Notes under the pieces: model-generated | Database searches by the model: none | Told to the model about the DNA's origin: nothing | Seen by the model: only the letters and a program-made list of their open reading frames with translations | Program-made: the position numbers and the translations under genes | DNA from: an uncultured Campylobacterales bacterium | GTDB taxonomy: Bacteria; Campylobacterota; Campylobacteria; Campylobacterales; Arcobacteraceae | NCBI GenBank assembly: GCA_947503785.1 | Contig: CANNFB010000002.1 | Location: 186,001-250,000, forward strand | Length of the DNA: 64,000 nt | Direction of reading: 5' to 3' | In this document: one piece after another, positions 56,205-64,000 of the stretch | How the letters are laid out: each line of letters starts with the position of its first letter | How positions within the stretch are numbered: position 1 is the stretch's first letter

Positions 56205-56232
56205 TTAAAGAGTAGAATTTTCTACTCTTTAA
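56205..56232 (+). terminator. Hairpin after the SPFH gene
   Basis: TTAAAGAGTAGAA (56205-56217) and TTCTACTCTTTAA (56220-56232) form a perfect 13-bp stem with a very short TT gap, so the effective loop would need to open a pair or two. It lies 2 nt after the stop. Confidence 0.6.
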
Positions 56233-56240
56233 TATCTATC

Positions 56241-56507
56241 ATGAAAAAAATCACAATACTAATACTAACAAAACTTTTTCTATTTACACTTCTTATAAAT
56301 GCTAATCAATTAACAGAACCTATTATAATTTTAGATCCTGAAATAATTGAAGATAAATATCAGCTTACAGATAAATACAAAGAGCCCCTTCCCCTTCCTA
56401 ATAAAATAAAGGGTAAAGAAGATTCCTCAGTAAATTTAGATGCAAATGTAAATAAAGAGAAAAAAGAAATAGATAGTTTAAAAATAGACGTAGGTAAAAA
56501 ATTTTAA
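56241..56507 (+). CDS. Small exported protein of unknown function
   Basis: 88 residues. Signal peptide about 1-21 (ending INA), then a hydrophilic, probably disordered chain rich in Lys, Glu, Asp and Pro (KEPLPLPNKIKGKEDS). No family recognised. It lies 8 nt behind a terminator and 11 nt before hisI, with AAGGATT serving the next gene. Confidence 0.55.
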   Translation: MKKITILILTKLFLFTLLINANQLTEPIIILDPEIIEDKYQLTDKYKEPLPLPNKIKGKEDSSVNLDANVNKEKKEIDSLKIDVGKKF

Positions 56508-56518
56508 GGATTAAATAA

Positions 56519-57202
56519 ATGAGTCAAATAGATACTATTGATTGGGAAAAAATGGATGGTCTTATCCCTGTTGTAACACAAGAAGCCTCTACAAATGAAG
56601 TTTTAATGTTGGCATATATGGATAAGGAAGCTTTAACATTAACACTTGAATCAAATATTGCTCATTATTTTTCTAGAAGTAAGCAACGAATTTGGAAAAA
56701 GGGTGAAAGCTCTGGTCATACTCAAGAAATAGTTGATATCATGCTTGATTGTGATAACGATACTATTTTATTAAAAGTTAATCAAACAGGAGTTGCATGT
56801 CATACTGGAAGAAAATCATGTTTCTTTACAAGTATGAAAACAAATGAAGAAGTACTTCCAGTTGAAGTAGATACAACTGCTGCTTATGGTGTAATCGATA
56901 CTTTATATCACACAATACAAGAAAAGAAAAATGACGATCCTAAAAAATCATATACAGCAAAACTTCTTCAAGGTGAAGAGAACTCTATGCTTAAAAAAAT
57001 TGTTGAAGAGTCAGGTGAATTTACTTTTGCAATAAAAGATAATGATACTGAAGAAATAATTTATGAAGCTGCTGATATTACTTATCATGTTTTAGTTGCA
57101 CTTGCTTCAAAAAATGTAAGTCCAGATAGAGTAAAACAAGAATTAGCTAGAAGATTTGGAATTTCAGGAATTGAAGAAAAAAATTCCAGAACTGAAAAAT
57201 AG
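56519..57202 (+). CDS. hisI: Bifunctional phosphoribosyl-AMP cyclohydrolase/ATP pyrophosphatase
   Basis: 227 residues, a HisI-HisE fusion. The HisI part (about 1-110) has YFSRSKQRIWKKGESSGH and zinc cysteines in DCDND and TGVACHTGRKSCFF. The HisE part (about 120-220) has the acidic EESGEFTFAIKD and EAADITYHVLVAL. It performs steps 2 and 3 of histidine synthesis. AAGGATTAAATAATG supports the start. A strong terminator follows. Confidence 0.95.
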   Translation: MSQIDTIDWEKMDGLIPVVTQEASTNEVLMLAYMDKEALTLTLESNIAHYFSRSKQRIWKKGESSGHTQEIVDIMLDCDNDTILLKVNQTGVACHTGRKSCFFTSMKTNEEVLPVEVDTTAAYGVIDTLYHTIQEKKNDDPKKSYTAKLLQGEENSMLKKIVEESGEFTFAIKDNDTEEIIYEAADITYHVLVALASKNVSPDRVKQELARRFGISGIEEKNSRTEK

Positions 57203-57230
57203 TATTTTTTAACTAGTTTTAGAGTATTAA

Positions 57231-57268
57231 AAAAGGGGAAGAATTTGATATTCTTCCCCTTTTTTTAT
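57231..57268 (+). terminator. Terminator after hisIE
   Basis: AAAAGGGGAAGAAT (57231-57244) pairs with ATTCTTCCCCTTTT (57250-57263) around TTGAT, then more T. Strong Rho-independent terminator; the A tract on the left makes it usable from the minus strand too. Confidence 0.9.
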
Positions 57269-57302
57269 TTAAATTTTATAGTATTTTTAATATTTATAAT
57301 TA

Positions 57303-57656
57303 TTAACAAGAAGTTTGAATTCTCGTATCAACATTTTCCTCTGGGTAAAAAGCACTTAAAGTACAATGTTTAATTGATGAATTTACTAATGTTTGATATC
57401 CCACAGTTGAGTTGTCACTAAAACTAGCTAAATAATCTGGTGTATCACTGTTTTCTATTGGGTAAAAAGAAGTAAATGTATTATCTACTGAAACCTTCGC
57501 TAATGTTTGATAAGCTTCTACTTTTGAATTATCTAATAAATAACTTGGTGTATCATTATTTTCTATTGGGTAAAAACTTGAGAACTTATCTTGTGCACTT
57601 AAGGCACTTCCTGCTACTAAACTTAATCCTATAATTGTTGCTGTTAATTTTTTCAT
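57303..57656 (-). CDS. Secreted three-repeat protein of unknown function
   Basis: 117 residues. Signal peptide about 1-21 (ending ALSA). The mature chain is three copies of a unit of about 37 residues built on FxSFYPIENxDTPxYL...YQTL, the last copy shortened and ending in Cys. I recognise no family. AAGGATTTAAAA precedes the ATG. The promoter carries four regularly spaced regulator-like sites (57699-57752). Only two cysteines, Cys98 near the third repeat and the final residue. Probably a small periplasmic or secreted stress protein; function unknown. Confidence 0.7.
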   Translation of the reverse strand: MKKLTATIIGLSLVAGSALSAQDKFSSFYPIENNDTPSYLLDNSKVEAYQTLAKVSVDNTFTSFYPIENSDTPDYLASFSDNSTVGYQTLVNSSIKHCTLSAFYPEENVDTRIQTSC

Positions 57657-57698
57657 TTTTAAATCCTTATTTATATTGTTTTGTTATTTTGTAGTTGG

Positions 57699-57752
57699 AT
57701 TATAGGATTTCTTTGTGAAGTAAGCGTAAAGGGCTTGTGTACTGTTTGTGTA
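57699..57752 (-). promoter_or_regulatory. Promoter with four phased heptamers
   Basis: Read on the minus strand: TACACAA (57752-57746), TACACAA (57741-57735), TTTACGC (57730-57724) and TTCACAA (57719-57713), each exactly 11 bp after the last; then 8 nt and TATAAT (57704-57699). Three of the four fit TWCACAA. The layout is that of a promoter activated by an OmpR/PhoB-family regulator binding along one face of the helix. Confidence 0.65.
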
Positions 57753-57782
57753 GTGATATTCTTATTTTAAATTTTGAGCATT

Positions 57783-57817
57783 AAAAAAGGGAAAATATTA
57801 AATATTTTTCCTTTTTT
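57783..57817 (-). terminator. Terminator of mrp
   Basis: A 17-bp stem with one G-T wobble: AAAAAAGG-type arm at 57783-57799 and a T-rich arm at 57801-57817. On the minus strand it follows mrp and ends in T. It lies 43 nt behind the mrp stop. Confidence 0.7.
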
Positions 57818-57859
57818 TATAGAAGTAATTTTATATATTTTGCTATAACCTATAGCCTA

Positions 57860-59059
57860 TTAATTACAACCACATCCACCTTGCTTAGGTGCTGCATCTT
57901 TAGGAGTTGATGAACAACATCCTGAGCTTGCTTCAGCTTTAGGAGCAGCTGCTGTTGTTGAACAAGCACTAACGCCAGGAGGAGTTGTTGGTTGAATATC
58001 TTCATTAGTTCTATCATCATCAATTGCATCTACAAAAGCGATAACTTTAGCTGCTGCTTCCATATATCTTTTAGCAGAAATAGATTCAGGTTGACAATAA
58101 ACAATTGGTTTACCAGCATCTCCACCTTCTCTAATAGCAGGTTCAATTGGTAAAGAACCTAATACTTGAGTATTGTATTGATCAGCTAATGCTTCACATG
58201 TACCCATTCCAAAGATATCTGATTCAGTATTACATGATGGACAAATAAATCCACTCATATTTTCAACTACACCAGCAACTGGAATATGTAATTTATCAAA
58301 CATATCTAATGATCTTCTAGAATCATCTAACGCAACATGTTGAGGAGTTGTAACATTAATACCAGCAGCAACAGGAACACTTTGTGCTAATGTTAATTGT
58401 GCATCTCCTGTACCTGGTGGCATATCAATAAATAAGATATCTAAGTTTTCCCATAAAATATCTCTTAATAATTGTTGAATAGCTTTCATAATCATAGAAC
58501 CTCTCCAGATTACAGCTTGCCCTTCTTCCATTAATACACCCATTGACATAACATCAACACCATATGCATTTAAAGGTTTTGCTTTATCACCAATTACTTC
58601 AACTTCTTTGCCTTGTAAACCCATCATCCGAGGAATATTTGGACCATAAATATCAGCATCTAAAATACCAACACTTTTACCTTGCATTGCAGCTGCAACT
58701 GCTAAGTTTACTGTAGTAGTTGATTTTCCAACTCCACCTTTACCTGAACTTACCATTACAATTTTTTTAATTTGTGGTGCAATGTTTGTACCACTTACAG
58801 TATTACTACTTTGTTTTGGAGCTTGAGGCTTATTGAAATTTAATGTTACTGTCATTTCAATTGCACTTAAACATGCTGTAATCTCTTTTGTTAATTGTGT
58901 TTCAACATCTGCTGCTGTTGATGTAATATCAAGAGTAACTAAACAGTTTGAACCCTCTACTTTAACATCCTTTACAAAACCAAACTCTATAATAGATTTT
59001 GCAAAACCAGGATATTTTACTTTCTCTAATTCTTTTTTAATATCTTCGATATTCGCCAT
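57860..59059 (-). CDS. mrp: Mrp/ApbC-type FeS carrier with Cys-rich tail
   Basis: 399 residues. An N-terminal FSCA/MIP18-like domain (about 1-80) is followed by a P-loop ATPase (about 97-345) with SSGKGGVGKST, MPPGTGDAQL and the cluster-binding CPSC motif. Mrp proteins assemble and deliver [4Fe-4S] clusters. After the ATPase there is a low-complexity tail of about 38 residues containing five cysteines (ACS, GCCSS, GCGCN); usual Mrp proteins lack it. The tail may hold a metal or cluster, but that is inference. It is divergent from the NosR-like gene. Confidence 0.9.
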   Translation of the reverse strand: MANIEDIKKELEKVKYPGFAKSIIEFGFVKDVKVEGSNCLVTLDITSTAADVETQLTKEITACLSAIEMTVTLNFNKPQAPKQSSNTVSGTNIAPQIKKIVMVSSGKGGVGKSTTTVNLAVAAAMQGKSVGILDADIYGPNIPRMMGLQGKEVEVIGDKAKPLNAYGVDVMSMGVLMEEGQAVIWRGSMIMKAIQQLLRDILWENLDILFIDMPPGTGDAQLTLAQSVPVAAGINVTTPQHVALDDSRRSLDMFDKLHIPVAGVVENMSGFICPSCNTESDIFGMGTCEALADQYNTQVLGSLPIEPAIREGGDAGKPIVYCQPESISAKRYMEAAAKVIAFVDAIDDDRTNEDIQPTTPPGVSACSTTAAAPKAEASSGCCSSTPKDAAPKQGGCGCN

Positions 59060-59090
59060 AGAAAATTTCCTTTATTGTATTTATTTTCGT

Positions 59091-59096
59091 ATTATA
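59091..59096 (-). promoter_or_regulatory. -10 box of mrp
   Basis: TATAAT on the minus strand, 31 nt before the mrp ATG. Confidence 0.5.
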
Positions 59097-59211
59097 ATTA
59101 AAATAGGATAATTATTGTCTTAATTAAAGAACTTTTTTTCAATTATCGCTAATCCTAAGCTATATTCATAGTATATACTCTTTATTTACTTAAAAAAACT
59201 AAAGAGGTATT

Positions 59212-61266
59212 ATGTTTCGTCTAATATTAATAACATTTTTTTTACTTGCATCTTTTAATAATATTAATGCATCTATGACAAAAGAAGACCTTACAAAGTT
59301 TATTGAAAAACCAATGAGTTTAGGGGAAAAGGATAAACTTCTCCCTGTTTGGGAAATATTAGATAAAAATAAAAAACTAAACTCATATATATTTGAAACA
59401 TTTGACCTAGCACCAATTGCTGGCTTTTCAGGTGGCAAGATGAATATGCTTGTAAGAATGGATATTGAAGGTAAATTTATTGATGTTCAACTTTTAGAAC
59501 AAGATGAACCTGTTTTTGTTTCAGGTCTTGGAGTATTACCTTTTGTAGAGTTTTTGCAGCAATATAAAGATAAATCTTTAAAAAATAGTATAAAAGTAGG
59601 AGATTTAAAAAGCTCAGGAAATACTATCTATCTTGATGGTGTAAGTAAAGCAACTGCATCTGTAAAAATTGCAAATGATAGTATCCTAGCCTCTTCAATT
59701 AAAATTGCAAAAGAAAAACTATCAGGTGTTGCGCCAAAAGAAATATCTCATCCTAAAAAAGATTTATTAGAAAAACATACGTGGAAAAGCTTGCTTGATA
59801 ATAAACTTATCAAAAAGTTAAGAGTTACAAAAGAAGAAGCAGAAAAACTTTTTGCAAATAGTGAATATAAAAACGAACTTTTAGATGATGAAAAAAACGA
59901 ACTTTTTTTAGATTTATATGTAGCTGATTTATCAATTCCCTCAATTGCAAAAAACTTAATAAAGCAATCAACACAAGAAGAACTTGATGGTCAGCTTTTA
60001 CAAACAGAAGAAGCTATTTTAATACTTGCAAATGGAGAACATCAAGTTTTATCTGAAGATTTTGTAAGAAATACTTCACCTGATACTTTAGAAATACAGC
60101 AAGAAGGGTTTGCTTTAAATATAAGAGATGGAGATTATGAAATTGATTTATTAGATAATATTCCACAATTTGATCAATCCCTAATTTTACAAGTGGATAA
60201 AAGATTTGATTTTGATCCTTCAAGCCCTTGGATATTAAATACAAAAGTAGTAAGAGGAAATGGAACTTTATATTCAACTCCTATTATTAGAAATTTAAGT
60301 CTAGATGTACATATAGATAAAAAGTATTTTGATATAAAAGAAAAAATAGAACCAACTCCTCTTTGGCTTTCTTCAATTTATGAGCAAAAAGAGAAACTCA
60401 TATTATTAACTATATTCTTATGTGGTTTATTTATAATTTTATTTAAATATCAAGTAGTCTTACAAAAACTTCGATATAAAAGAAGTTTTCTTCTTTTAAT
60501 TACACTATTTTTTATAGGTTGGTACGGACAAGGTCAACTTAGTATGGTTACTATCTTAGGTTTAGTAAAAGCCGTAGTAAATTCTCAAAGCTTACAGTTT
60601 TTACTTTATGACCCATTCTCACTTATAATTTGGTTCTTTGTTTTAGTATCACTTCTTATTTGGGGAAGAGGAACTTTTTGTGGCTGGCTATGTCCTTATG
60701 GAGTTTTACAAGAGTTCTCTCACTATTTAGGAAGAATATTAAAACTACCTAGAATCAGATTTTCAGAAAAACTAAACTCTAAACTTATATATATGAAGTA
60801 TATAGTGCTTGCCTCTTTAATTCTTTCAGCTATTTTTGCTCCAAATATTACTGAGTATTTAATAGAAATAGAGCCTTTTAAAACTTCAATTACTTTAGTA
60901 TTTGATAGACAATGGCCTTATGTTGTTTACGCCCTATTTTGGTTAGTTTTAGGAATGTTTTTATTTAAAGGTTTTTGTAGATATTTTTGTCCTTTAGGAG
61001 CATTTCTTTCTTTGATGGGTAGATTACAAATATTAGATTGGTTACCAAGAAGAAAAGAGTGTGGAAACCCTTGTAATAACTGTCATAAAAGCTGTAATTA
61101 TCAAGCAATAGACAAAGCAGATGGACATATAAAATATGCAGAATGTTTCCAGTGTTTGGATTGTGTTCAAATATATAGCGATGCTAATTTATGTAAGATA
61201 TTAAAAAAAGATGCAAAAAAAGAAAAAGATATGGAAATTAAAGATTGGAGAAAAACAAATGGCTAA
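59212..61266 (+). CDS. NosR/NirI-like flavin and FeS membrane protein
   Basis: 684 residues. Signal peptide about 1-20. Periplasmic FMN-binding domain (about 65-170) with the flavinylation motif DGVSKAT (142-148), normally with Gly where this has Lys146. Membrane helices start near 395. Two CxxxCP motifs (FCGWLCP near 489 and CRYFCP near 588) and a ferredoxin-like end with CGNPCNNCHKSC and CFQCLDC, where the fourth Cys spacing of the last cluster looks irregular. NosR passes quinol electrons toward N2O reductase. No nosZ is in this window, so it may serve another reductase. ApbE follows in overlap. Confidence 0.85.
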   Translation: MFRLILITFFLLASFNNINASMTKEDLTKFIEKPMSLGEKDKLLPVWEILDKNKKLNSYIFETFDLAPIAGFSGGKMNMLVRMDIEGKFIDVQLLEQDEPVFVSGLGVLPFVEFLQQYKDKSLKNSIKVGDLKSSGNTIYLDGVSKATASVKIANDSILASSIKIAKEKLSGVAPKEISHPKKDLLEKHTWKSLLDNKLIKKLRVTKEEAEKLFANSEYKNELLDDEKNELFLDLYVADLSIPSIAKNLIKQSTQEELDGQLLQTEEAILILANGEHQVLSEDFVRNTSPDTLEIQQEGFALNIRDGDYEIDLLDNIPQFDQSLILQVDKRFDFDPSSPWILNTKVVRGNGTLYSTPIIRNLSLDVHIDKKYFDIKEKIEPTPLWLSSIYEQKEKLILLTIFLCGLFIILFKYQVVLQKLRYKRSFLLLITLFFIGWYGQGQLSMVTILGLVKAVVNSQSLQFLLYDPFSLIIWFFVLVSLLIWGRGTFCGWLCPYGVLQEFSHYLGRILKLPRIRFSEKLNSKLIYMKYIVLASLILSAIFAPNITEYLIEIEPFKTSITLVFDRQWPYVVYALFWLVLGMFLFKGFCRYFCPLGAFLSLMGRLQILDWLPRRKECGNPCNNCHKSCNYQAIDKADGHIKYAECFQCLDCVQIYSDANLCKILKKDAKKEKDMEIKDWRKTNG

Positions 61267-62194
61267 AGTTTCAAGAAGAAAGTTTTTAACAATTGTAGCT
61301 AGTTCTTTAACTCTTGCAATACCTTTAGATAAATTACAAGCACAAAGTAGTGAAGAAGTATCATGGAAGGGAATTGCTTTGGGTGCAACATCTAATATGA
61401 TACTATTTCATAAAGACAAAAATCATGCAAAAGAAAGTTTAAAAACTTGTATTAGTGAGATTAGAAGATTAGAAAATATCTTTAGTCTCTTTGATAAAAA
61501 CTCTTCCATCTCAAAATTAAATAAATATGGCGTTTTAAAAAATCCACCAAAAGAACTTCAAGAAGTATTAAACTTTGCACATAAGATATCTGAAAATACA
61601 AATGGAGCATTTGATGTTACAGTTCAGCCATTGTGGCTTGCACATGATAAAGCTTTTAAAACTAAAGGAAATAGTCAAAACTTAGAAAAGTATATTAAAA
61701 AAGCTTCAAAACTAGTGTCTTATAAAAATATAATTATAAATAAAAAAGAAATACGTTTTAAACTAAAAAATATGAAAATCACTTTAAATGGTATTGCGCA
61801 AGGATATATAACAGATAGTATTACTAATATTTTAAGACAAAAAGGATTTCAAAATGTTCTTGTTGATTTAGGGGAATTCAATAGTATTGGCGGACATAAA
61901 GAGAATAGAGATTGGAATATTGCAACTCCATATTTAAAAGATATAAACTATTTAAGTTTAAATAATAATGCAATGGCAAGTTCAGGTGGATATGGTACAA
62001 AATTTAGTAAAAACTATCACCATTTATTTGATGTAAAAACTGGAACAAGTGCAAATTATATAAAGTCAGTTACAGTAAAAGCCAAAAATGCCATGTTAGC
62101 GGATGCTCTTGCAACTGCTTTTTGTGTAATACCTCAAAATAAAAGAATGAAACTTCAAAGTCTATATCCTAATATTGAGGTATATACTTCATAA
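61259..62194 (+). CDS. apbE: FMN transferase ApbE
   Basis: 311 residues from the ATG at 61259, which has GGAG at 61247-61250; the open frame from 61211 lies inside the NosR-like gene. Twin-arginine segment SRRKFLTIVASS (about 5-16) suggests Tat export. LNGIAQGYITD and VDLGEFNSIGG match the ApbE core; ASSGGYGTKF and the C-terminal DALATAF complete it. ApbE transfers FMN from FAD onto Thr/Ser of target proteins; the NosR-like protein is the obvious target. The two genes overlap by 8 nt. Confidence 0.9.
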   Translation: MAKVSRRKFLTIVASSLTLAIPLDKLQAQSSEEVSWKGIALGATSNMILFHKDKNHAKESLKTCISEIRRLENIFSLFDKNSSISKLNKYGVLKNPPKELQEVLNFAHKISENTNGAFDVTVQPLWLAHDKAFKTKGNSQNLEKYIKKASKLVSYKNIIINKKEIRFKLKNMKITLNGIAQGYITDSITNILRQKGFQNVLVDLGEFNSIGGHKENRDWNIATPYLKDINYLSLNNNAMASSGGYGTKFSKNYHHLFDVKTGTSANYIKSVTVKAKNAMLADALATAFCVIPQNKRMKLQSLYPNIEVYTS

Positions 62195-62308
62195 GTAATT
62201 TATTATATAATTTTATTTTATTACTTATATAAGTTTTTTTCTATATAATTATCAACAGATTAAAAAACCTTAATAAAAAATAATTAGTTGATATACACTA
62301 GGAACAAT

Positions 62309-63130
62309 ATGAAAAAAAAATTAATAGAAAAAATGGATTCCCTCCCTCCTTTACCAAGTAGTATTATCGAACTAGATGATTTTAAAAGAATTAAAAACTC
62401 AACTCCTGAAAAATTAATAAAAATTATTGAGCAAGATCCTTTGATGATTACCACAATTTTAAGAGTTGCCAACTCATCAATGTTTGGATTTAGAAGTGAA
62501 GTTGATACATTAAGTAGAGCTATCCATTTATTAGGAATGAACTTTACTATCTCAGTTGCTATGGGAACTGTAATTCAAGAAACCCTAAAATCAAACCTTT
62601 GCGCTTATGCAGTTACAACAGATGATTTTATGGCTACAAGTGCTTTAGCTACAAAAATTGTTAACACGTGGATATCAAGTATTGATTTTGACTTAAAAGA
62701 TGAATTACTTCTTCCTGCTTTTTTACAAGAAACAGGTAAGTTTGTAATATCAGAAATGATTCAAGAAAATAGACAAACCGAAGAATTTCTAGCAGCTTTA
62801 GATAAAAATAAAGATATAACATTATGTGAAGAAGAGTTTGCAGGATATAGCTGTGCTAGAATTACTGCAAATATATTTAAAAATTGGTCACTTGGCCATA
62901 ACTTGATATTTTCAATTGGATTTGTTGGAGATTTAGAAAACTGTCCTAAAGAATTTATTCAAAAAGTACAGATACTAGAGATTATAAAAATCTTAACTAA
63001 TGTAAGAGCTCCACTTAGTGATGAATCAATAGAAAAAGCAATAACTAAAGTTATTGAATATGAATTAGACTTAGAACACTTTATTAATTCAATAGATGCT
63101 ATAAAAGAAGAGCTTGAAAATAATTCTTAA
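62309..63130 (+). CDS. HDOD-domain signalling protein
   Basis: 273 residues from the ATG at 62309, with AGGA at 62300-62303; the TTG at 62288 would lie upstream of that site. The HDOD domain covers about 10-200 (LPPLPSSIIEL, EQDPLMITTILRVANSS, TLSRAIHLLGMNFTIS). The HD residues of true phosphodiesterases are not present, as usual for HDOD. No receiver or GGDEF domain. Regulatory role, target unknown. ispDF follows after 57 nt. Confidence 0.82.
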   Translation: MKKKLIEKMDSLPPLPSSIIELDDFKRIKNSTPEKLIKIIEQDPLMITTILRVANSSMFGFRSEVDTLSRAIHLLGMNFTISVAMGTVIQETLKSNLCAYAVTTDDFMATSALATKIVNTWISSIDFDLKDELLLPAFLQETGKFVISEMIQENRQTEEFLAALDKNKDITLCEEEFAGYSCARITANIFKNWSLGHNLIFSIGFVGDLENCPKEFIQKVQILEIIKILTNVRAPLSDESIEKAITKVIEYELDLEHFINSIDAIKEELENNS

Positions 63131-63153
63131 CTTCATAGTAAGTAACAATTAAG

Positions 63154-63159
63154 TATAAT
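63154..63159 (+). promoter_or_regulatory. -10 box of ispDF
   Basis: TATAAT preceded by AAG, 28 nt before the TTG start of ispDF. Confidence 0.5.
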
Positions 63160-63187
63160 ATGTAACTTTTTTACACAAGGGACTTAT

Positions 63188-64000
63188 TTGTTAGATGTTA
63201 CTCTTATAATATTATGTGCTGGAAATTCAAGTAGATTTGAACATAAAGCAAAAAAGCAGTGGTTAAGAATAGAAAATGAACCTCTATGGCTAAATGTTAC
63301 AAAAAAACTAGCAACTTATGCCAACTTTCAAAAGATAATAGTTACATCTTCTCAAAACGAACTTTTATATATGAAAAACTTCTCAGATGATTACTGCTTT
63401 ATAGAAGGTGGAAAGACAAGACAAGAATCAATTATAAATTCACTAAAAGAAGTAAATACAAGTTATGTAATGATTTCAGATGTAGCAAGAGCTTGTATCC
63501 CTAAAAGTGTAATTACTGACTTATTAGAAAACAGAAATAATGCAGATTGCATCGTACCTACATTAAATGTTTCTGATACAGTTATTTATGATGAGAATAC
63601 GATAAATAGAGATAATGTAAAATTAATACAAACTCCTCAACTTTCAAATACTAAAGTTTTAAAAGACTCACTAAAAACTTCTATCGAGCATACAGATGAT
63701 AGTTCAGCAATAAAAGCAAATAATGGAACTGTTAAATATATCCAAGGAAGTAGTAAAAGCAAGAAATTAACTTTTGGTAATGAACTAGATGAATTATCTT
63801 GTTTAAAAGCTCCTTCAAATAACTTCTTCACGGGAACTGGTTTTGATATTCATCAATTTGAAGATGATAAAGAAATGTATTTAGGTGGAATTAAATTACC
63901 AACTGATTATGGATTTAAAGCACATAGTGATGGTGATGTTTTAATTCATTCTATTATTGATGCACTCTTAGGAGCTGCTGGTGCTGGTGATATTGGTGAG
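63188..64000 (+). CDS. ispDF: Bifunctional IspD-IspF, partial
   Basis: Open from TTG at 63188 (AAGGGA at 63177-63182) through the right edge, 271 codons so far. The IspD part (about 1-210) has a cytidylyltransferase loop [18 protein letters not shown] and [10 protein letters not shown]. The IspF part begins with GTGFDIHQF and continues [20 protein letters not shown], whose Asp and His residues bind zinc. The fusion makes two steps of the non-mevalonate isoprenoid pathway and is common in Campylobacterota. The first IspD loop has Asn where Gly is frequent (AGNSSRF). The 3' end lies beyond the window. Confidence 0.92.
   Translation, partial: MLDVTLIILCAGNSSRFEHKAKKQWLRIENEPLWLNVTKKLATYANFQKIIVTSSQNELLYMKNFSDDYCFIEGGKTRQESIINSLKEVNTSYVMISDVARACIPKSVITDLLENRNNADCIVPTLNVSDTVIYDENTINRDNVKLIQTPQLSNTKVLKDSLKTSIEHTDDSSAIKANNGTVKYIQGSSKSKKLTFGNELDELSCLKAPSNNFFTGTGFDIHQFEDDKEMYLGGIKLPTDYGFKAHSDGDVLIHSIIDALLGAAGAGDIGE

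Overview
The window is AT-rich chromosomal DNA from a member of the Campylobacterota, most like an Arcobacter-type genus. The assignment rests on gene content: a fused ispDF gene, a four-gene pyruvate:ferredoxin oxidoreductase in the order gamma-delta-alpha-beta, a Cj0264c/Cj0265c-like TMAO reductase pair, and AAGGA/GGAG ribosome sites with TATAAT -10 boxes that lack a clear -35. I see no rRNA, tRNA, CRISPR array, insertion sequence or phage. Species is not decidable from the sequence alone.

Layout. 1-1.1 kb: the end of infC, then rpmI and rplT. 1.1-4.1 kb (minus): a sulfur module of an SQR-family flavoprotein, a small membrane protein and a triple-rhodanese periplasmic protein. 4.1-7.9 kb (minus): glmM-lspA-leuC-mobA, tightly packed. 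7.9-9.5 kb: rpsT-prfA and a DUF1653 protein. 9.5-16.9 kb: a complete phosphate-starvation locus (pstS, pstCAB, phoU, psiE, response regulator, histidine kinase) with two Pho-box-like promoters of identical geometry. 16.9-20.1 kb: rplM-rpsI, a lone peptide-type solute-binding protein and a Gph-like phosphatase. 20.3-23.6 kb: porCDAB. 23.8-27.9 kb: a double-Cache chemoreceptor, an AbrB-family membrane protein and a DUF1439 lipoprotein. 27.9-30.8 kb: luxS, a methyltransferase-like orphan, mnmD, an N-formylglutamate-amidohydrolase-like gene and a Kunitz/BPTI-type lipoprotein. 31.3-38.3 kb (minus): a TorA-like reductase with its cytochrome c, then response regulator, solute-binding protein and histidine kinase in overlapping reading frames. 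38.5-42.6 kb: a CNNM-type protein, then a DJ-1/PfpI protein, a YqhC-like AraC regulator and a YqhD-like alcohol dehydrogenase. 42.7-48.9 kb (minus): metH, an EamA transporter, a rhodanese, an AraC regulator and a LysE exporter. 49-53.3 kb: znuACB and ribA, linked by three copies of one palindromic operator. 53.3-57.2 kb: a lipoprotein, ilvE, an SPFH protein and hisIE. 57.3-59.1 kb (minus): a secreted repeat protein behind four helically phased regulator sites, and mrp with a Cys-rich tail. 59.2-64 kb: a NosR-like flavoprotein with its ApbE flavin transferase, an HDOD protein and the start of ispDF.

How parts work together. The pst-pho locus joins phosphate uptake to its own two-component system, whose likely binding sites can be read directly. 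The zinc locus appears to be one regulon in which riboflavin synthesis shares the operator of zinc uptake. The TMAO locus looks like a three-part sensor (binding protein, kinase, regulator) beside the respiratory enzyme it probably controls. The most unusual single gene is the small lipoprotein at 30517-30765, which has the cysteine pattern and the Cys-Lys-Ala reactive site of bovine trypsin inhibitor.
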